From positions 37,865,501 to 37,929,500 of the forward strand of contig CM066314.1 in assembly GCA_033807775.1 (NCBI GenBank): 64,000 bases of DNA. Direction: 5' to 3'. Below are positions 35,384 to 46,598 of the stretch, one piece after another (positions within the stretch are counted from its first letter, which is position 1; each line of letters begins with the position of its first letter). Under the pieces are notes generated by a model that saw only the letters and a program-made list of their open reading frames with translations, was not told the DNA's origin and made no database searches. A program made the translations under genes and the position numbers. The stretch comes from Saussurea involucrata (taxonomy: Eukaryota > Streptophyta > Magnoliopsida > Asterales > Asteraceae).

Positions 35384-36379
35384 GACCAGTCTCTGATGCT
35401 GCTCTTCAATCCGTAGATGTAGCGTTCCACTCGTCGTTCCTCTGTCAGCACATACAGATCAGCGAAACGAGATTTCTCGATAAACTTTGAGATGTACTCC
35501 CACACTGACAACTCTCCCTGCTCTAAACCCAGAAACTCTTCCTCTAATTTCGTTACCACCGCAAGCGGGCAGAACTACGCCCTAAACTTCTCCACAAAGG
35601 TTCCCCACTTCATTTCTTTAGCCGCTGCCGACCCCTTCCCTCCGGTCTCAGCATCCCACCAGTACATCGCGTCGGACTTCAACATGGATAGTGCAAACAT
35701 CACCCTATCCATATCAGCACACTTGCAAGTATCAAATACCAGTTCCATTTCTCTAACCCATTTCATTGCCAACACAGGGTCACACTCTCCCTTGAACGTA
35801 GAAGGCTTACATGAGGCAAACGCCTTGTAGTTGCATCCTTTAGCTGTAGTCATTCACCACTAGAGGAGTCGATTGCGAGTGACTCCCAGTACCTGTCACC
35901 AACGGGCTTGACAATTCTACACTTTCTTTGTTCTCACTCGCCTCTTTGCTTCCCGACGCTGACTGATCTTGCTTGGTAAGAAGAGCTTGCAGAGTCTCCT
36001 GAATCTTACCCAGTTCAGCAGCCAAGTTCTCCTCGAGTCACAAACGCCGATCCGCAGCCCTGACCGCGTCCCCTCGGCTGATTACCCCTTCTTACAGTAG
36101 CCGAACTTTCTTGCTGAGATTCTTCTTGATGAACTGGGATCTCCATACTTCTCGTCCTTTGGCTTACTCGCGTCGTTCTCCGGATTGGGTTTCCCCCTCC
36201 CCTGCCACTTGAGTGGCGGCTCGGTGGGGCGCTCTTCCCCGACCCCTACCGCGACCCCTACCTCTTCCTCGAGTAGTAGTTGGCCTTGTGGGCTCCAGCG
36301 GCCCATTAGCTAGGACTTCTTCTTTTGGAACACTTTGATTAGCAGGTACGGACCTGATCCTTAACGTTCTTCCAGCCAT
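35384..36379 (-). pseudogene. Gag N-terminal and capsid region, frameshifted
   Basis: Gag begins at an ATG at 36377-36379 (MAGRTLRIRS), passes through an Arg-Gly repeat tract and then breaks into short frames: 36082-36306, 35840-36025 and 35575-35853. The last contains the capsid-type block 'FKGECDPVLAMKWVREMELVF' in shortened form, from 'FASCKPSTFKGE' to 'DAMYWWDAE', typical of plant Gypsy gag. At least three frameshifts or stops separate the pieces. The Arg-Gly tract is slippage-prone and could explain the first frameshift. Confidence 0.85.
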
Positions 36380-36656
36380 ATCGTGAACTGAAAGAAACCA
36401 ACGATTAATTTCTACTAGACATGACGCAACAAGATTTTCTATATAAGGCAATTTAAGCACGTACATGTACCTGTAAATTCACAATTACACTGGCCAGGTG
36501 TAATCCCAAATTTACCTTACATGCCTGTCCTTGGTACCTTATTCCTAAGCGCGTTTAGAGTGATCATTCCTAGAGGCAATCCTATGTCTCGGCTGTGTTC
36601 CTCATCCTATAGTTTAAGTTTAGGCCCGACCGGTCACCTAAATCCCTTAAACTAAG

Positions 36657-36668
36657 GCTTTGATACCA
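36657..36668 (-). other. Chromovirus primer-binding site
   Basis: GCTTTGATACCA on the plus strand gives TGGTATCAAAGC on the sense strand, next to the 5' LTR; one base differs from the common initiator tRNA-Met type TGGTATCAGAGC. Confidence 0.85.
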
Positions 36669-36670
36669 TT

Positions 36671-38078
36671 TGTAACATCCCAAAACATTGACAAGCATAA
36701 CAATAGATAAAACATCCCAAAACGGGTCCCAATTACATAATAAAACTTGTCATAGGCTAAACATAAGTTTGAACTAATCAAAAACTGGACGACGGAAACA
36801 TCATGTCCACAGCCGAGAACTTCTATCTAAGAATCTACCGACAAAACTATGGAGTCACGCTAAGCTCCATCTTGATGCTCAAGCTATTTCTTTACTCTTA
36901 CTTGCCGCACCACTACTACGCTTACCGGAAAATGGTTTAGTTTTGAAAAGCGAGGGTTAGACCAAACGTTCTAGTGAATTCCCTCCGAAAAAATGATCTT
37001 TAATCACAGTGTAAAAGCATTTCTTAAATACATTATACGTCTCCACATAAAGCATCAAACATGGTAACTGCACAGTGTTCAAGGATCGTACAAACCAACC
37101 GCGATCGGGGCCCAAGCAGACTCCCCATTCTCCGAGTAGGAAGGAAACGAATTCCATCCTACCAGCTCATAACAAACTCCCAAGGGAATCATCGAATCCC
37201 GAGGTACTCTGATCCCACTATGCAGCCCGACCTCACATAGCATACACATAACTTATCAATAAATCACGAAACGTGAAATCTTTATAAATCATTTCTGTCA
37301 TGCTAATAATCTTTCAAAAACATGCTTTTCATGGAATAATTCATAAAGCTTGTAAACACACCATAATAAGTAAAACATTTAACCTCTTGTTTCACGTAAA
37401 AGAGTTTAGGGAACTCACCTGGTTGTAGTGACCTTCTTAACCACGCGTCTCAACCCGAACTGACCTTACACCTAAAGCATACCATACATCTCAGTTAGTG
37501 GCAAACCCGACTGCTGACCCTAGATCTTACTTCAAATCCAGAACCCACGATCCGGAATTCTCACTTCCAGAATCCCGCACGGGGTCCGGTATTCCTGCTT
37601 CCGGAATCCTCTTACGGATCCGGTATCCCCCACTTCCGAAATCCTTCACGGATCCGGTATCCCCCACTTCTGGAATCCTTCACGGATCCGGTATCTCCAC
37701 TCTGGAATCCCCAAATGGGATCCGGTAACCCACTCCCGAAAATCCCCAAATGGGATCCGGTAACTCACTTCTGGAAATCCCCTAATGGGATCTGGTATTC
37801 CAATTCCGGAAATCGGCGATTATCAAGAAATTGCACAACTAGATTTCCCCAAGCTTTAGAACCAAAACGAGGGTGTGAGTTAGTCTTGCCCCTTTTGTGG
37901 GTATCGATTATGAGTAACATTTTCGACTTAAAACAGTAATCAGACACTCCTTAATCCCTCTTATAGATCAATTTTCACCACAAACCCGCTAAAGCTTTTC
38001 CAGAAGGAAAATGCAGTCCAACCATTATGACAAATCAAAACCTTTGATTGCTATGACAACTACTATGTAGAACATAAG
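36671..38078 (-). repeat. 5' LTR of the chromovirus, first segment
   Basis: It continues at 46339-46593 after the insertion at 38079-46333; together they are ~1663 bp against 1678 bp for the 3' LTR. Just before the insertion point it has ~22 bp (about 38053-38073) that the 3' LTR lacks. Confidence 0.95.
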
Positions 38079-40210
38079 TGTAACGTCCCAAAAATTACAA
38101 TAAATTTTAACTCTTAAAAATAGGCATTTTAATAAATAAAACCTTATTAAATATCCAACACCGTTTCGTTTGCAAATTCAATAATAAATATTCTCAGTAA
38201 TAATAAGCAGCGGAAATTAAATCGTTTAATAATAACTTTAAACTCATGATCATAAAAAAACTCTTCACGCGCGCCAGTGTGTACCCGTCACGCCTTGGAG
38301 CCACTAGTACCTGAAACCACAGTAAATAGGAAAGGGTAAGCACAAGGCTTAGTGAATTCCATCACATGCGCAGATAGGAATTATATACACATCACCCCTA
38401 TCCGCACATAAGCAACAACACCACAGTCACATAATACAAGTAAACATCTACAAGTAATTATGTATCCAAAACCTCGGTCCCACCGAGCCCTTGGTCCCAA
38501 CGAGCCCTCGGTCCCACCGAGTTTGCACAACATTTCTATCCACCTCCTCGGTCCCACCGAGTTCACACAACTTTTCTATCCACTTCCTCGGTCCCACCGA
38601 GCCCTCGGTCCCACCGAGTTGTAATGTAACACACTCGTCCTACCGAGTTCCCACGACGTTTCTATCCACTTCCTCGGTCCCACCGAGTCCTCGGTCCCAC
38701 CGAGTTGTAATGTAACACACATTTATACTAAGCATTTAACCCAAGAAAATATTACGCACCACAAACAACTAGTTCACACCACAAAGACAATAGCACATAC
38801 AAATTTCTATGACATGCATACAACCCCTATCTACACAGTGAGTGAACTCACCTCAAAAGCAAAGTAGATGTCCTCAACAGCAAGACGAGCCGGCCAACTC
38901 CAACTCACCTCTTTCCACCTAAATAAGTGATATCAAACGTCAAAGCGAAGTCCTAACCCAAAGTCACAACTATGAGCCCATAAATGCAATTTTCCAGCTT
39001 TTACTCTAAGATTTACAGGTCTGTTCGGGACCTGTTTAGCCCCTCTTAAACCCATCAACCCAGAATTATTATTCCAAAATCAGTTAGTTCTATGTCTTAG
39101 GGTTCCAGGGACATATCGCACGCGCTCTAACGATTTTAATTTAATATGGATTTTACAAAATCGACTTGCAGAACAGCGAAAAACAGGACCTTTGAGTACA
39201 AAACGCCAAATTGACACTAGCTATGGTCCGAACTGATTTTTCCGTAAAACATATGAAACTTACTAGACTCAGAATGGGAGATTTTGGAACTGATTTCACC
39301 CCAATACGATGTTCCTAGAATAAGTTATGGCTTTTACAAAACAGTGGCAGAAACTATATATTTCACATGAAATGACAACTATAGCTTATTAATCCATTAA
39401 GTCCTAATTTAATCCAAATAGACCCGGAAAGCCTAAAAGCTTACTGGAAAAGGTCATACTAGGCTGGTCGACAGCCGTGCACTACCCACTGCCGCCTCCG
39501 GCGGTGGTGGTGGTTGGCGGCGGCGACGGTGGTTACGGTAACACCTTCCGGCGGAACCTCCCAACATCGCCCATCCCGACTCACCCGCAACCACACCCCT
39601 GCACACACCCGCACCCTGCACACACCTGCACCCACCCCTCTGCCGCCACCACGGCGGCGTGCAGTGGCGGCCCCACCGCCGGTAGCCGTGGCTGCGGCGG
39701 TGGTGGTGGCGGTTCACGGCAGAATTTTGGCAAAACAAGAAGAAAAACGAACCTACCTCGATGCGACTCTTCCTTCTCCCCGCTTCCGGCAGCAAACGAC
39801 GACGTCTCTCTCCTCTTTCCGGCGTCTCTCTCTCTCCGGCGAACTCTCTCTCCCTTCGCACCTCTCTCACTCTCGGTTCTCTTCCTCTTTCTCTTTCGGC
39901 CGAACACCACAAAGGGGAGGGGAGGGGATGACTTAGGGTTTCTCTCCTCTTTCTCGTTTGCTAAACACGACCCAAACACACACAACCCACATGGATTCGG
40001 TTTTGGACTTGCATGGGCCGAAATACACTACTTTGGCCCTTTAACAATATTGGTCCCTCAATAATTCCTTCTCGCAATCTAACTAATGTTTTGACATATT
40101 TAACGATTAGGTCCAATTCGTCTAACCCCGCTAACGGAAACCACGTTAAATAAAACTTAAAAGAAGAGAATTAATAAAAAGAAATTACATACCGGGATAC
40201 GGGCTTTACA
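38079..40210 (-). repeat. 3' LTR of the youngest nest element (2132 bp)
   Basis: It contains the CTCGGTCCCACCGAG array (about 38474-38710) and a GC-rich block (about 39475-39720) with open frames on several strands at once. That block is low-complexity and repeated in the other LTR; I do not treat its ORFs (for example 39477-40064 plus, 39454-39912 minus) as genes. The C/T-rich part at 39770-39900 resembles a 5' untranslated leader. Confidence 0.95.
38474..38710. repeat. CTCGGTCCCACCGAG palindrome array
   Basis: CTCGGT-CCC-ACCGAG is a 6-bp inverted repeat around a 3-base centre. About eight copies occur, often in pairs, within a ~62-bp higher-order unit containing TTTCTATCCACTTC and TTGTAATGTAACACAC. 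Copy number differs from the other LTR. Confidence 0.95.
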
Positions 40211-40225
40211 ACTCTCCCCCACTTG
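40211..40225 (-). other. Polypurine tract of the youngest nest element
   Basis: ACTCTCCCCCACTTG on the plus strand gives CAAGTGGGGGAGAGT on the sense strand beside the 3' LTR. Confidence 0.9.
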
Positions 40226-40249
40226 GATTAGACTTCGTCCTCGAAGTCT

Positions 40250-40540
40250 ATGCCCGTGAATAGCTATAGATGGTTCTCCCTCATCTCAACCTCAGGTTCC
40301 CAAGTTCACTCGGAACCCTTTCGGTGTTTCCACTGGACCTTCACTAACTGGAATCTAAAATTTCTCGCACCGCCTAAAAATTCTCGAATACTTTTCTTAC
40401 CACAAAACTCCTTCAAGTACACCGTATATATAATCGGAAGAACACTCCAACAATTGGAATCATTCCTAGTTAAACGATTTCGGTTGTCTCCCAACCTTAG
40501 ATGTTCCATACATCTCGCTTCAACTTTCAAGCTCTAGCCA
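40250..40540 (-). pseudogene. Gypsy integrase C-terminal tail fragment
   Basis: The minus-strand frame 40306-40530 ends with 'FQLVKVQWKHRKGSE', the chromodomain-type tail of a Gypsy integrase, and stops at a TGA where the family has Trp; sequence beyond it continues 'TWEPEVEMRENHL'. The upstream part of the frame has diverged. It lies just inside the polypurine tract, the natural place for the pol end. The rest of pol is missing. Confidence 0.75.
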
Positions 40541-43500
40541 TTCTAAAGGTGCTCACCAATGTACCCTACAGGATACTCGAATCCGATCATTCCTACCATT
40601 ACCGTCGATTAACTTCCACGAGTTCTAATAGACTCCCAAAATTTATTTTACACGAATCATCAAACCAGTAAATTTATAATCACCCACGAAGGTCATTCCA
40701 CCATCACCATTCATCACAATTAAGCATCCCAGGGTTACTACTACCATCACCATAATTATTTTAAAATCGGATACAATTCTCCGATTACCCTAAAGGTGTT
40801 TGGCCTCAAGCCCAAAAGTCGACACCTAAATCTACCACTTACCTCAAAAGGTTCTACGCATTTATCCTCTTCATTACAAAGGGCATCATTCCCTTAACCG
40901 CTACTATTCGGCCTACAGTACCCACACGCGTGGAATACCCAACCTTTCATCGTCTACTTATCCTCCACACTCGCTCTACGAAGCCTAGTTACACCGTATC
41001 AAGATACACCTTGACGTCTACCTCTCAGGTACGTCCCACGGCCCGGCACATCGGTACTACCTCCCAGGTAAGTGATCAAGACTATATCCTCCTAGTGCCT
41101 ACTGGAAAGTCAAGGTCATAACACATGCATACCGGGGTCCCACCCCGAGATACCCAACCGACCATTACCAATGACTGACTAACGTGACCAAGGATCCAAT
41201 GCAAAACAGTCTACTAACAACATGCCTATCCCGGAATGACTTACTCACCCAAACATGTAAATACTCAACGTGCAATAAATGCAAAACTGTGCAACAAAAA
41301 CAACCCATCAACAAGACTCCACATCCAGCCATTAAAACCGTGCAATTGACTCATGACTATCTCAAAGTCAAAACCGAGCAAAATGCTCCACGCTTGCTAG
41401 ACCCATAAGTCGGTCAAAAACGCGTTTAAATAAAGTTTAAGCAAGCAATACTCTAAAATCAACATTAGTCCCAACTCAACACGGGTTAAACAAAAGAGTT
41501 TTCCAAAAGGACTCACATCCTTAAAATTCTCAAAATGACACATAACACTTAAAAGCGCATTTCCCAAATGGTTTACAAAATCATTTACAAAATATTTTCA
41601 ACGTCAAGATTTTTCATCTCAAAAAGATCATATGCAATAAAAATACTATTACCAGGTCGGTACTTACGCAAAAATGGACACGCTCGTCCCACATATGAAA
41701 ATCATGTTGAAAATCATCCCATTGCAGCTCAGTTTACTCACAAAACGCAAAGCGAAATAAATAATTTCTTTAAAAATGAACCGTCACGGTTCTAGTATGG
41801 ATTGGCTCATGACCTGTACTTAAAATAACCACCCGACCTTACACAGGGTGCGACAAAAGTGTGCACATAATTTCAAAATCAGTTCCACGACGTTTGACCC
41901 CAAAATTTCTCTTTTTAAATCATAAAATGTCGTGGCACAGGGTTCACCAACAAATTTTTACGCGCGTCAGCTAGTCATACAAACGATGAAACGGTTTACA
42001 AATATGTTTTTGTTAAAACACAACTGTCTCGTGTAAGTTTCAAACTTAAAGATAGAAACCAATCCGCTTCTATCATTTATTAATATCGACTAAAACCTCA
42101 TAAAATCTCTAACTGGGGGTAGGCATGCAAGCTTGTAACACTTTCTCAAAATTTTCTTGCAATGACACACATGCTCCAATTAACTCACACCAAATCTCAA
42201 AAGGTGGGGTTCTTTAAATTGATTTCCAAAATTTCCCCAAATGGTCACATAAACAAATAAAATATGCACCTCGTGAAATTAAACCCACACGACTCAACAT
42301 GCCGTAAAACAAAACTCATTTTACCCAAATCACTCAAATAGTTTTATACAGACAACGTGGAATGTAACTTTCCGTCTCGACTCTAACATATGTGGAGGAG
42401 TTCCAATGTTAAAGTCACAAGCCGTAGTCACTTGCCCAACATTTTAAACACCACAAAACACGGATATCATCTTACCCGAAAGAACCGTTGGAAAATTACG
42501 AAATGAAACAAATTCTAACAAAGTTTGCAACTCCCATGATAAAACGATTTCATCTACATTCAAAACCGTAATTCGAGATTTCGTGTGTAAAACACAATCC
42601 ATAAAAGGATTGGATACACAAGAATTAGTTAAAGCAATTTATTTTCAAAACAAACTTTGTGCATGACTCAGTCGGCATTCGACGTCTCGACTCGTACCCC
42701 TCCAAATCTCTCCGGTCCACTATCGTCATCCGGACATTTACACCTCTTAGGCAAGTTGGGAAATTACGTCCAATAATCCTTACGGTTTTTCCTCAATTCA
42801 AAGTCGGCTCCATAAGCCCATGATTCTAGCACAATCATCAATCTTGACCCGAAATGGCCTACTTAAAACAAACCTCATCCTTATCGTCACTCCAAGGGAT
42901 TAATACTAGAATCGTCCTTCTATTCCAACGACTACTAGTTTAGAACCTTCATCACTACCCCAACGATCATCTACTCAAGCAAATCAAGTACACACCTGTA
43001 CTAGTAGGTTCGCTATTGTTGTTCCTCCTTGTGATGGCTATTCTGGGTAGATATTACAACGAATTATTAGCACATAATAACTCACACTAACAACGCTCAC
43101 GCTCAACTCCTTGGATTCCTCGTGACCTTCCCCGACTCGAGCACGGATCCTGTGCTTCAGATAGTAGGAGCTCTACTACTACCTTCCACACCTATCCTCA
43201 CTCGTTTCGAGTCCCGTCCCGAAGTGCCCAAGTAGTTCCTTGCCGAAAACTATACACATATGCCCGCACCAGCATATGTACACACTCTTCCTAGCTCCCT
43301 AGGAATTCCACCCAACTCCACTACCCTTGCTATGACGAAATCCCCACTAGTCATGACGAGTCGCCTCGCGAATGCACAGTCTCACACAGTGTAAAACCAG
43401 ATAGACATTCGAATATAAGATTCTATCCTACAACAGTTGGACTCAAACAAGAGCTGCGCAATAGAACTAAATCCGACATTCTAAGGCTATTCGGTTCCTA

Positions 43501-44190
43501 CCGCATACAACCTATAGTGCATTCACTTAACAACCTATCAAGGCTAGCATAAACTCCTATTAGCAAGCAACAAACATGCAGTACAGTGTAATAAGCACCA
43601 AGCAATCTAGCATACATACTCATATGTTCTAGAAAGCAACCTCGCATACATACTCATATGTAAACACTCTTCCCAGCTCACTAGGAATTTCATCTCATCC
43701 CACTACCCTTGCTACAACGGAATCCCTATTAGCCATAACGAGTTGCCTCGCGAATACCAGTCGCATGCAGCGTGAATCAAATAGACATTCGAATACAAGA
43801 TTCTATCCTAGAACGGTTGGACTCAAACAAGAGCTGCGCAATAGAACTAAATCAACTGTTCTAAGGCTATGTGATTCTTACTGCATACAACCTATAGGGC
43901 CTTCGCTTAACAACCTATTATAACTAGCATTAATTCCCACTAGCAAGCAATCATCATACAGTACAGTGTAAACCACATAGGCAATCTAGCATGCATACCC
44001 TATGATCTAGAAAGCGATAAATACACTAAGTACTGTACCTTTCCCTTTGGCTCCGGCTGACTGTACACACTGCGCCCTCGATCACCGTTTCCCAAACGGG
44101 TTTTCCTTTCTTTTATTTTCCAAAAATTTCAAGAGAAGAATTTCATAGCCGCAACTTGAGATCAAACACACCGAGATGTGTTTGATTCAC
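40541..44190. other. Non-coding interior of the youngest nest element
   Basis: No gag, protease, RT or RNase H motif is visible on either strand. The part 41000-42450 is related in the same order to the solo-LTR-like element, for example 41195-41280 with 29740-29850 and 41370-41580 with 46660-46890, so it contains LTR-derived sequence. The right end carries a 380-bp tandem duplication. Small ORFs have no domains. Confidence 0.6.
43256..44005. repeat. ~380-bp tandem duplication in the leader
   Basis: Two diverged copies (about 43256-43640 and 43660-44005) share long blocks, for example GTTGGACTCAAACAAGAGCT at 43436 and 43816, giving a period of 380 bp. They lie just inside the primer-binding site, in the untranslated leader. 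Confidence 0.85.
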
Positions 44191-44198
44191 TCAAGCTG

Positions 44199-44212
44199 TG
44201 CTCTGATACCAA
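44199..44212 (-). other. Primer-binding site of the youngest nest element
   Basis: TGCTCTGATACCAA on the plus strand gives TTGGTATCAGAGCA on the sense strand, the initiator tRNA-Met type, two bases from the 5' LTR. Confidence 0.92.
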
Positions 44213-44214
44213 GT

Positions 44215-46333
44215 TGTAACGTCCCAAAAATTACAATAAATTTTAACTTTTAAAAATAGGCATTTTAATAAATAAAACCTTATTAAATATCCAACACCGT
44301 TTCGTTTGCAAATTCAATAATAAATATTCTCAGTAATAATAAGCAACGGAAATTAAATCGTTTAATAATAACTTTAAACTCATGATCATAAAAAAACTCT
44401 TCACGCGCGCCAGTGTGTACCCGTCACGCCTTGGAGCCACTAGTACTTGAAACCACAGTAAATAGGAAAGGGTAAGCACAAGGCTTAGTGAATTCCATCA
44501 CATGCGCAGATAGGAATTATATACACATCACCCCTATCCGCACATAAGCAACAACACCACCGTCACATAATACAAGTAAACATCTACAAGTAATTATGTA
44601 TCCAAAACCTCGGTCCCACCGAGCCCTCGGTCCCACCGAGTTTGCACAACATTTCTATCCACCTCCTCGGTCCCACCGAGCCCTCGGTCCCACCGAGTTC
44701 ACACAACTTTTCTATCCACTTCCTCGGTCCCACCGAGCCCTCAGTCCCACCGAGTTGTAATGTAACACACTCGTCCCACCGAGTTCCCACGACGTTTCTA
44801 TCCACTTCCTCGGTCCCACCGAGTTGTAATGTAACACACATTTATACTAAGCATTTAACCCAAGCAAATATTACGCACCACAAACAACTAGTTCACACCA
44901 CAAAGACAGTAGCACATACAAATTACTATGACATGCATACAACCCCTATCTACACAGTGAGTGAACTCACCTCAAAAGCAAAGTAGATGTCCTCAACAGC
45001 AAGACGAGCCGGCCAACTCCAACTCACCTCTTTCCACCTAAATAAGTGATATCAAACGTCAAAGCGAAGTCCTAACCCAAAGTCACAACTATGAGCCCAT
45101 AAATGCAATTTTCCAGCTTTTACTCTAAGATTTACAGGTCTGTTCGGGACCTGTTTAGCCCCTCTTAAACTCATCAACCCATAATTATTACTCCAAAATC
45201 AGTTAGTTCTATGTCTTAGGGTTCCAGGGACATATCGCACGCGCTCGAACGATTTTTCTACAATTTAATATGGATTTTACATAATCGACTTGCAGAACAG
45301 CGAAAAACAGGACCTTTGAGTACAAAACGCCAAATTTACACTAGCTATGGTCCGAACTGATTTTTCCGTAAAACATATGAAACTTTCTAGACTCAGAATG
45401 GGAGATTTTGGCACTGATTTCACCCCAATACGATTTTCGTAGAATAAGTTATGGCTTTTACAAAACAGTGGCAGAAACTATATATTTCACATGAAATGAC
45501 AACTATAGCTTATTAATCCATTAAGTCCTAACTTAATCCAAACAGGCCCGGAAAGCCTAAAAGCTTACTGGAAAAGGTCATACTAGGCTGGTCGACAGCC
45601 GTGCACTACCCACTGCCGCCTCCGGCGGTGGTGGTGGTTGGCGGCGGCGACGGTGGTTACGGTAACACCTTCCGGCGGAACCTCCCAACATCGCCCATCC
45701 CGACTCACCCGCAACCACACCCCCGCACACACCCGCACCCTGCACACACCTGCACCCACCCCTCTGCCGCCACCATGGCGGCGTGCAGCGGCGGCCCCAC
45801 CGCCGGCAGCCGTGGCTGCGGCGGTGGTGGTGGCGGTTCACGGTAGAATTTTGGCAAAACGAGAAGAAAAACGAACCTACCTCGATGCGACTCTTCCTTC
45901 TCCCCGTTTCCGGCAGCAAACGACGGCGTCTCTCTCCTCTTTCCGGCGTCTCTCTCTCTCCGGCGAACTCTCTCTCCCTTCGCACTCTCTCACTCTCGGT
46001 TCTCTTCCTCTTTCTCTTTCGACCGAACACCACAAAGGGGAAGGGAGGGGATGACTTAGGGTTTCTCTCCTCTTTCTCGTTTGCTAAACACGACCCAAAC
46101 ACACACAACCCACATGGATTCGGTTTTGGACTTGCATGGGCCGAAATACACTACTTTGGCCCTTTAACAATTTTGGTCCCTCAATAATTCCTTCTCGCAA
46201 TCTAACTAATGTTTTGACATATTTAACGATTAGGTCCAATTCGTCTAACCCCGCTAACGGAAACCACGTTAAATAAAACTTAAAAGAAGAGAATTAATAA
46301 AAAGAAATTACATACCGGGATACGGGATTTACA
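44215..46333 (-). repeat. 5' LTR of the youngest nest element (2119 bp)
   Basis: Near-identical to 38079-40210. The palindrome array (about 44607-44826) has a different unit count from the 3' LTR, as expected from slippage or unequal exchange. The GC-rich ORFs at 45578-46187 are the second copy of those in the 3' LTR. Confidence 0.95.
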
Positions 46334-46338
46334 ATAAG

Positions 46339-46593
46339 GAGAAGGGCTCAATTTCTTACCAAATGGGAGCTTTTCTTCTTGAAATCGATGCTAGCAGCCT
46401 TTCTTCCTCTCCTTTTCTCGTATCTCCTCTCAGCCGCCAACACCAGACAAATGGTATTAAAATGAGGAAACCTAGGGATCTGCTCCCTTGAGTACCTTTC
46501 ATTTATTGCAAAAAGGCCCCTCTTCCCAACTCTTCCTTATTTAGACTTTGGCCACTAAACTTCCGATTCTTAATAGAAAACCCGGTTGTTACA
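46339..46593 (-). repeat. 5' LTR of the chromovirus, second segment
   Basis: It matches 31300-31552 of the 3' LTR and ends CCCGGTTGTTACA, followed by the duplicate TGCAA. Confidence 0.95.
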
Positions 46594-46598
46594 TGCAA

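Larger units (their letters stand above)
38079..46333 (-). mobile_element. Gypsy-type LTR element without RT, youngest in the nest
   Basis: LTRs start TGTAACGTCC and end GGGCTTTACA or GGGATTTACA. ATAAG duplications flank it (38074-38078 and 46334-46338). The 2.1-kb LTRs are nearly identical, so insertion looks recent. The 4-kb interior keeps a primer-binding site, a polypurine tract and an integrase tail fragment, but no gag, protease or RT that I can recognise. It must have been mobilised in trans or is an internally replaced derivative. Confidence 0.92.
29875..46593 (-). mobile_element. Ty3/Gypsy chromovirus (Tekay-like), split by a further insertion
   Basis: Perfect TGCAA duplications (29870-29874 and 46594-46598) bound LTRs that start TGTAACATCC and end CCGGTTGTTACA. 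Minus-strand order: 5' LTR (36671-38078 plus 46339-46593), primer-binding site, gag, protease, RT, RNase H, integrase, chromodomain-like tail, polypurine tract, 3' LTR (29875-31552). The order RT before integrase defines Ty3/Gypsy; the tail and DDE region fit chromoviruses of the Tekay/Del type. Several in-frame stops and frameshifts inactivate it. Confidence 0.95.

Noticed and set aside
39454..40064. Overlapping Gly/Pro/Arg-rich ORFs on both strands
   Set aside because: They lie in a GC-rich low-complexity block of an LTR, occur again at 45578-46187 in the partner LTR, and are open on several frames because of composition.
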